This document shows positions 61,144 through 64,000 of a DNA stretch of 64,000 nt, piece by piece. The notes under the pieces were generated by a model. That model was not told the origin of the DNA and did not search any database. It saw only the letters and a program-made list of their open reading frames with translations. The DNA is from Pseudomonas asiatica (lineage in GTDB: Bacteria; Pseudomonadota; Gammaproteobacteria; Pseudomonadales; Pseudomonadaceae), in NCBI RefSeq assembly GCF_009932335.1, contig NZ_BLJF01000001.1, positions 2,914,001 to 2,978,000 of the forward strand. The letters run 5' to 3'. Position 1 is the first letter of the stretch; each line of letters opens with the position of its first letter. The translations under genes were made by a program, and so were the position numbers.

Positions 61144-62586
61144 TCAGTGCTGCTCCCCAGCCCGCTTCAGCAGCTTCTTGCAGCGCTCGGACAAATGCAC
61201 CACCCGCAACTGCTTGCCCGCCCTCGCATACCGCTCCCGCAAGGTTTTCAACGCCGCAATCGCCGAATAATCGACAAAGCTCAAATGCTGGCAATCCAGG
61301 GTCACCTTGTCCGGGTCGTTAGCCGGGTCGAACTGGTTCAGGAACACCGTAGTAGAGGCAAAGAACAGCGTGCCATGCACCTGGTAATGCTTGCCCTCCT
61401 CTGCATCCTCATGGCTGTCGGCATACAGCTCCCGCGCATGCTGCCAGGCAAAGTTCACCGCCGCGATGACGATGCCGAACAGCACCGCCACGGCCAGGTC
61501 GGTGAACACCGTGACCACGGTCACCGCAATGATCGCCAGCACATCGCTCAGCGACACTTTGTGCAGCACCCGCAAAGACGCCCAGGCAAAGGTCTGCTGC
61601 GCCACCACGAACATCACCCCGACCAGCGCCGCCAGCGGAATACGCTCGATCAACGGCGACAGGAACAACACGAACAGCAAGACCATAACCCCGGCCACCA
61701 CCCCCGATAGCCGACCACGGCCATTGGAGCTGAGGTTGATCATGGTCTGGCCGATCATCGCGCAACCACCCATGCCACCGCACAGGCCGGAAACCATGTT
61801 GGCCGCGCCCAGCGCCACGCACTCGCGGTCCGGGTAGCCACGGCTCTCGGTGATTTCATCGGTCAGGTTGAGCGTAAGCAGGGTCTCCAGCAGGCCGACC
61901 ATGGCCATCAGCACCGCATAGGGGGCGATGATCTTGAGGGTCTCGAGGTTCCACGGCACGTCCGGCAGGGCCAGCTGCGGCAGGCCACCGGCGATGCGCG
62001 CCATATCGCCCAGGGTGCGTGCGGGCAGGCCAAGCAGGTACACCAGCAAACCAACGCCAAGGATCGCCACCAGCGCTGGCGGCACCGTACGGGTCAACTT
62101 CGGCAGCACGTAGACCACCGCCATGGTCAGCGCCACCAGTCCAATCATCAGGTACAGCGGCGTACCGCTGAGCCAGTGCCCGCCCTCCTTGAAGTGTTCC
62201 AGTTGGGCCAAGGCGATAACGATCGCCAGGCCGTTGACGAAACCGAGCATCACCGGGTACGGCACCAACCGCACCAGCTTGCCCAGGCGCAGCAAGCCGA
62301 ACAGCATCATCACCACGCCGCCCAGCAAAACCGTGGCCAGCAGGTACTGCGCACCGTGCTGCACCACCAGGGCAACGATCACCACCGCCATCGAGCCGGC
62401 GGCACCGGAAATCATCCCCGGTCGACCACCGAAAAGCGCCGTCAGGGTGCAGATGATGAAGGCGCCATACAGGCCCATCAGCGGGTTCAGGTGAGCCACC
62501 AGGGCAAAGGCGATGCACTCGGGCACCAAGGCGAACGAGGTGGTCAGGCCGGCGAGCACGTCGGCGCGAAGTCGGGCGGGTTTCAT
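61144..62586 (-). CDS. SulP-family anion transporter with STAS domain
   Basis: A 480-residue transporter: about 10-12 helices (RADVLAGLTTSFALVPECIA; GAAGSMAVVIVALVVQHGAQ; GGMGGCAMIGQTMINLSSNG) and a short C-terminal STAS part (VTLDCQHLSFVDYSAIAAL). Possible substrates are sulfate, bicarbonate or a dicarboxylate. Start at 62586 with AGGA 5 nt upstream; the extension to 62673 is not supported. Confidence 0.9.
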   Translation of the reverse strand: MKPARLRADVLAGLTTSFALVPECIAFALVAHLNPLMGLYGAFIICTLTALFGGRPGMISGAAGSMAVVIVALVVQHGAQYLLATVLLGGVVMMLFGLLRLGKLVRLVPYPVMLGFVNGLAIVIALAQLEHFKEGGHWLSGTPLYLMIGLVALTMAVVYVLPKLTRTVPPALVAILGVGLLVYLLGLPARTLGDMARIAGGLPQLALPDVPWNLETLKIIAPYAVLMAMVGLLETLLTLNLTDEITESRGYPDRECVALGAANMVSGLCGGMGGCAMIGQTMINLSSNGRGRLSGVVAGVMVLLFVLFLSPLIERIPLAALVGVMFVVAQQTFAWASLRVLHKVSLSDVLAIIAVTVVTVFTDLAVAVLFGIVIAAVNFAWQHARELYADSHEDAEEGKHYQVHGTLFFASTTVFLNQFDPANDPDKVTLDCQHLSFVDYSAIAALKTLRERYARAGKQLRVVHLSERCKKLLKRAGEQH

Positions 62587-62750
62587 GGGCATCCTGTGAG
62601 GCAATCCGGGCGGACGGTACAAAAACAAGGGGCGCGATGTTACGGAATTTGTCTGACAGCGGCCACCGCTCAAGGGGTTCTGTAACGTGAAACCAGCAGA
62701 AGCTGGGCAAATTTGCCATCATGAACATTCCACCTGCGGAGATCATGGAC

Positions 62751-63485
62751 ATGCCGCTACGCCCCCTATTCGCCGCCTTGCTGCTGGCCGCCAGCCTCAC
62801 TGCCCAGGCCGCCACCGAGGTATTGCCGCTACAACACCGCAGCAGCGCCGAACTGCTGCCCGCCGCCCAGGCATTCATCGGCAAGGACGGCACGGTCAGC
62901 GCCTTCGAGAACAAGCTGATCGTAAACGCCAGCCCCGAACGCATTGACGACCTGCGCACCCTGCTGCAACAACTGGATACCGCACCCAAGCGCCTGCTGA
63001 TCAGCGTCGACAACAACGACAGCAACTTCCAGGACAACCGTGGCAACGCGCGCGTCATCCACTATGGCACCAGCAACCGTGACGGCGGCATGCAGCAGAT
63101 TCAGGCCAGCGAAGGCCAGCCGGCGCTGATCCAGATTGGCCAGAGCATCCCGATCACCAGCACCAGCACCGACGGCTACGGGCGCATCCAGAGCAACACC
63201 GAATACCGCAACGTGACCCAAGGTTTCTACGTCACCCCCAGCTTGAGTGGCGATACGGTTCGTCTGCAAATAAGCACCAATAATGACCGTATCAGCCAGG
63301 AACGTGCTGATGTAGTGAAAGTACAAAGCACCGACACGACAATCACCGGCAAGCTCGGAGAATGGATCACCCTGGCCGGCTACAACCAGCAGAGCCAAGC
63401 CGACCGTAGCGCCTCAAGCCACAGTTACAGCACCCAACGGGGTGAAAACATGACTTTGCGCGTCAAAGTCGACCTTCTCGACTGA
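62751..63485 (+). CDS. Small secretin-like periplasmic protein
   Basis: A 244-residue exported protein: signal peptide (PLFAALLLAASLTAQA), a NolW/N-domain-like part (VLPLQHRSSAELLPAAQAFI; LRTLLQQLDTAPKRLLISVD) and the first half of a secretin domain (GYGRIQSNTEYRNVTQGFYV, TPSLSGDTVRLQI). It is much shorter than pore-forming secretins and has no neighbouring secretion genes. ATG 62751 has GGAG 9 nt upstream; ATG 62745 is the alternative. Confidence 0.8.
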   Translation: MPLRPLFAALLLAASLTAQAATEVLPLQHRSSAELLPAAQAFIGKDGTVSAFENKLIVNASPERIDDLRTLLQQLDTAPKRLLISVDNNDSNFQDNRGNARVIHYGTSNRDGGMQQIQASEGQPALIQIGQSIPITSTSTDGYGRIQSNTEYRNVTQGFYVTPSLSGDTVRLQISTNNDRISQERADVVKVQSTDTTITGKLGEWITLAGYNQQSQADRSASSHSYSTQRGENMTLRVKVDLLD

Positions 63486-63974
63486 TCCCAGGCAATTCAA
63501 GGCCTCGACCAAAGGCCTTGAAACTGACTGCCAAGTCGCATTAGACCAAAGATGTAGTAAGTGAAAAAAACCACTACAAAACATTTGACAGGGTCTTTTT
63601 CCCAAGGGCATGATGGCCTCGCTCCCGCTAATCAGGGGCCCTGGCAAGGGCCTTCGAGGCGCGCTCCTCCCACCCCTGGAGGCGTCTCGTGTCTATACGG
63701 CCCACAAGGCGGTTCGACGGGATTGCGACTGCAACGAAGAAGTTGTCCCGAGGGACGGAAGCGCATCACCGCAGTACTGGCAATCGCGTAGCACCGCAGC
63801 AAGGCAACCACGAGCCAACCTGCCGGAGCATCCTTTCGCCTGGCCTGCACACCCTTCCCCTTCGAGCCTTCGCGTTCGCCGCCGCACTCCTGCGAACAGG
63901 ACAGCCGCCAGCTCCTGATCTGCTCCGAGCATCAGCACAATTACCCCAAGATCGATGCGACGAGGTTTATTTCC
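63486..63974 (+). promoter_or_regulatory. Long gene-free leader of aceA
   Basis: 489 bp without a convincing gene. It holds a hairpin TTCAAGGCC/GGCCTTGAA (63496-63522) that may end the upstream transcript, and a possible promoter TTGACA (63585-63590) with CATGAT (63609-63614). If that promoter is used, the aceA mRNA would have a leader of about 350 nt. Confidence 0.5.
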
Positions 63975-64000
63975 ATGGCACTGACACGCGAACAGCAAAT
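63975..64000 (+). CDS. aceA: Isocitrate lyase, first codons (cut by window edge)
   Basis: ATG at 63975 reads MALTREQQI, the known opening of Pseudomonas isocitrate lyase, with GAGG 9 nt upstream. The glyoxylate-shunt enzyme continues outside the window. Only 26 bases are visible, so the call rests on this match and on gene order. Confidence 0.75.

Overview
The window is a piece of a Pseudomonas chromosome of the P. putida group. The evidence is the gene order and proteins (glgE-treS-glgB, liuABCD, a PrrF small RNA, pgsA-uvrC-gacA, gabP/gabT, a second EF-G, aceA), high GC with ATG/GTG/TTG starts, and many P. putida-type REP hairpins between genes. Calls come from reading the translated sequence and recalling the families; no database search was run.

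Layout. 1-5.7 kb (minus): glgE, a treS-maltokinase fusion and the start of glgB, the trehalose/maltose-1-phosphate route to alpha-glucan. 6-14 kb: an acyl-CoA synthetase divergent from liuABCD (leucine/isovalerate catabolism), with two 16-bp palindromes between them that look like LiuR operators. 14-16 kb: two tandem S24-type repressors and a small Pseudomonas-specific gene. 16-17 kb: the Fur-controlled sRNA prrF, then an odd small membrane protein joining a sigma-70 region-4-like part to a FecR N-terminus. 17-24 kb: a Bcr-like exporter, then LysR/SDR/MFS/split transketolase, an uncharacterised catabolic cluster. 23.6-27.5 kb: a polar amino-acid ABC transporter with a GntR regulator and paired operators. 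27.6-32 kb: a small ORF, a perfect 20-bp terminator hairpin, a globin-coupled GGDEF-EAL protein and an Aer-like receptor.

32-45.7 kb is the main accessory region: a decaying type VI secretion cluster. tagO-tssA-tssM and tssB-tssC are intact. A deletion fuses a probable tssE start to the tssK tail, tssL is cut before its membrane anchor, and the following rhs gene is broken with part of its core in reverse orientation. Beyond it lie a deaminase-like toxin tip with a probable immunity gene, a second toxin/immunity-like remnant, a vgrG fragment with an in-frame stop, transposase scraps and a tRNA-Gly. The AT content from about 43 to 45 kb shows imported DNA.

46-64 kb is ordinary core genome: pgsA, uvrC, gacA (TTG start), regulators, an acetyltransferase, a phosphate transporter, GST, thioesterase, GABA-type permease and aminotransferase with a LysR gene between, fusA2, a SulP transporter, a small secretin-like protein, and the first codons of aceA behind a long gene-free leader.
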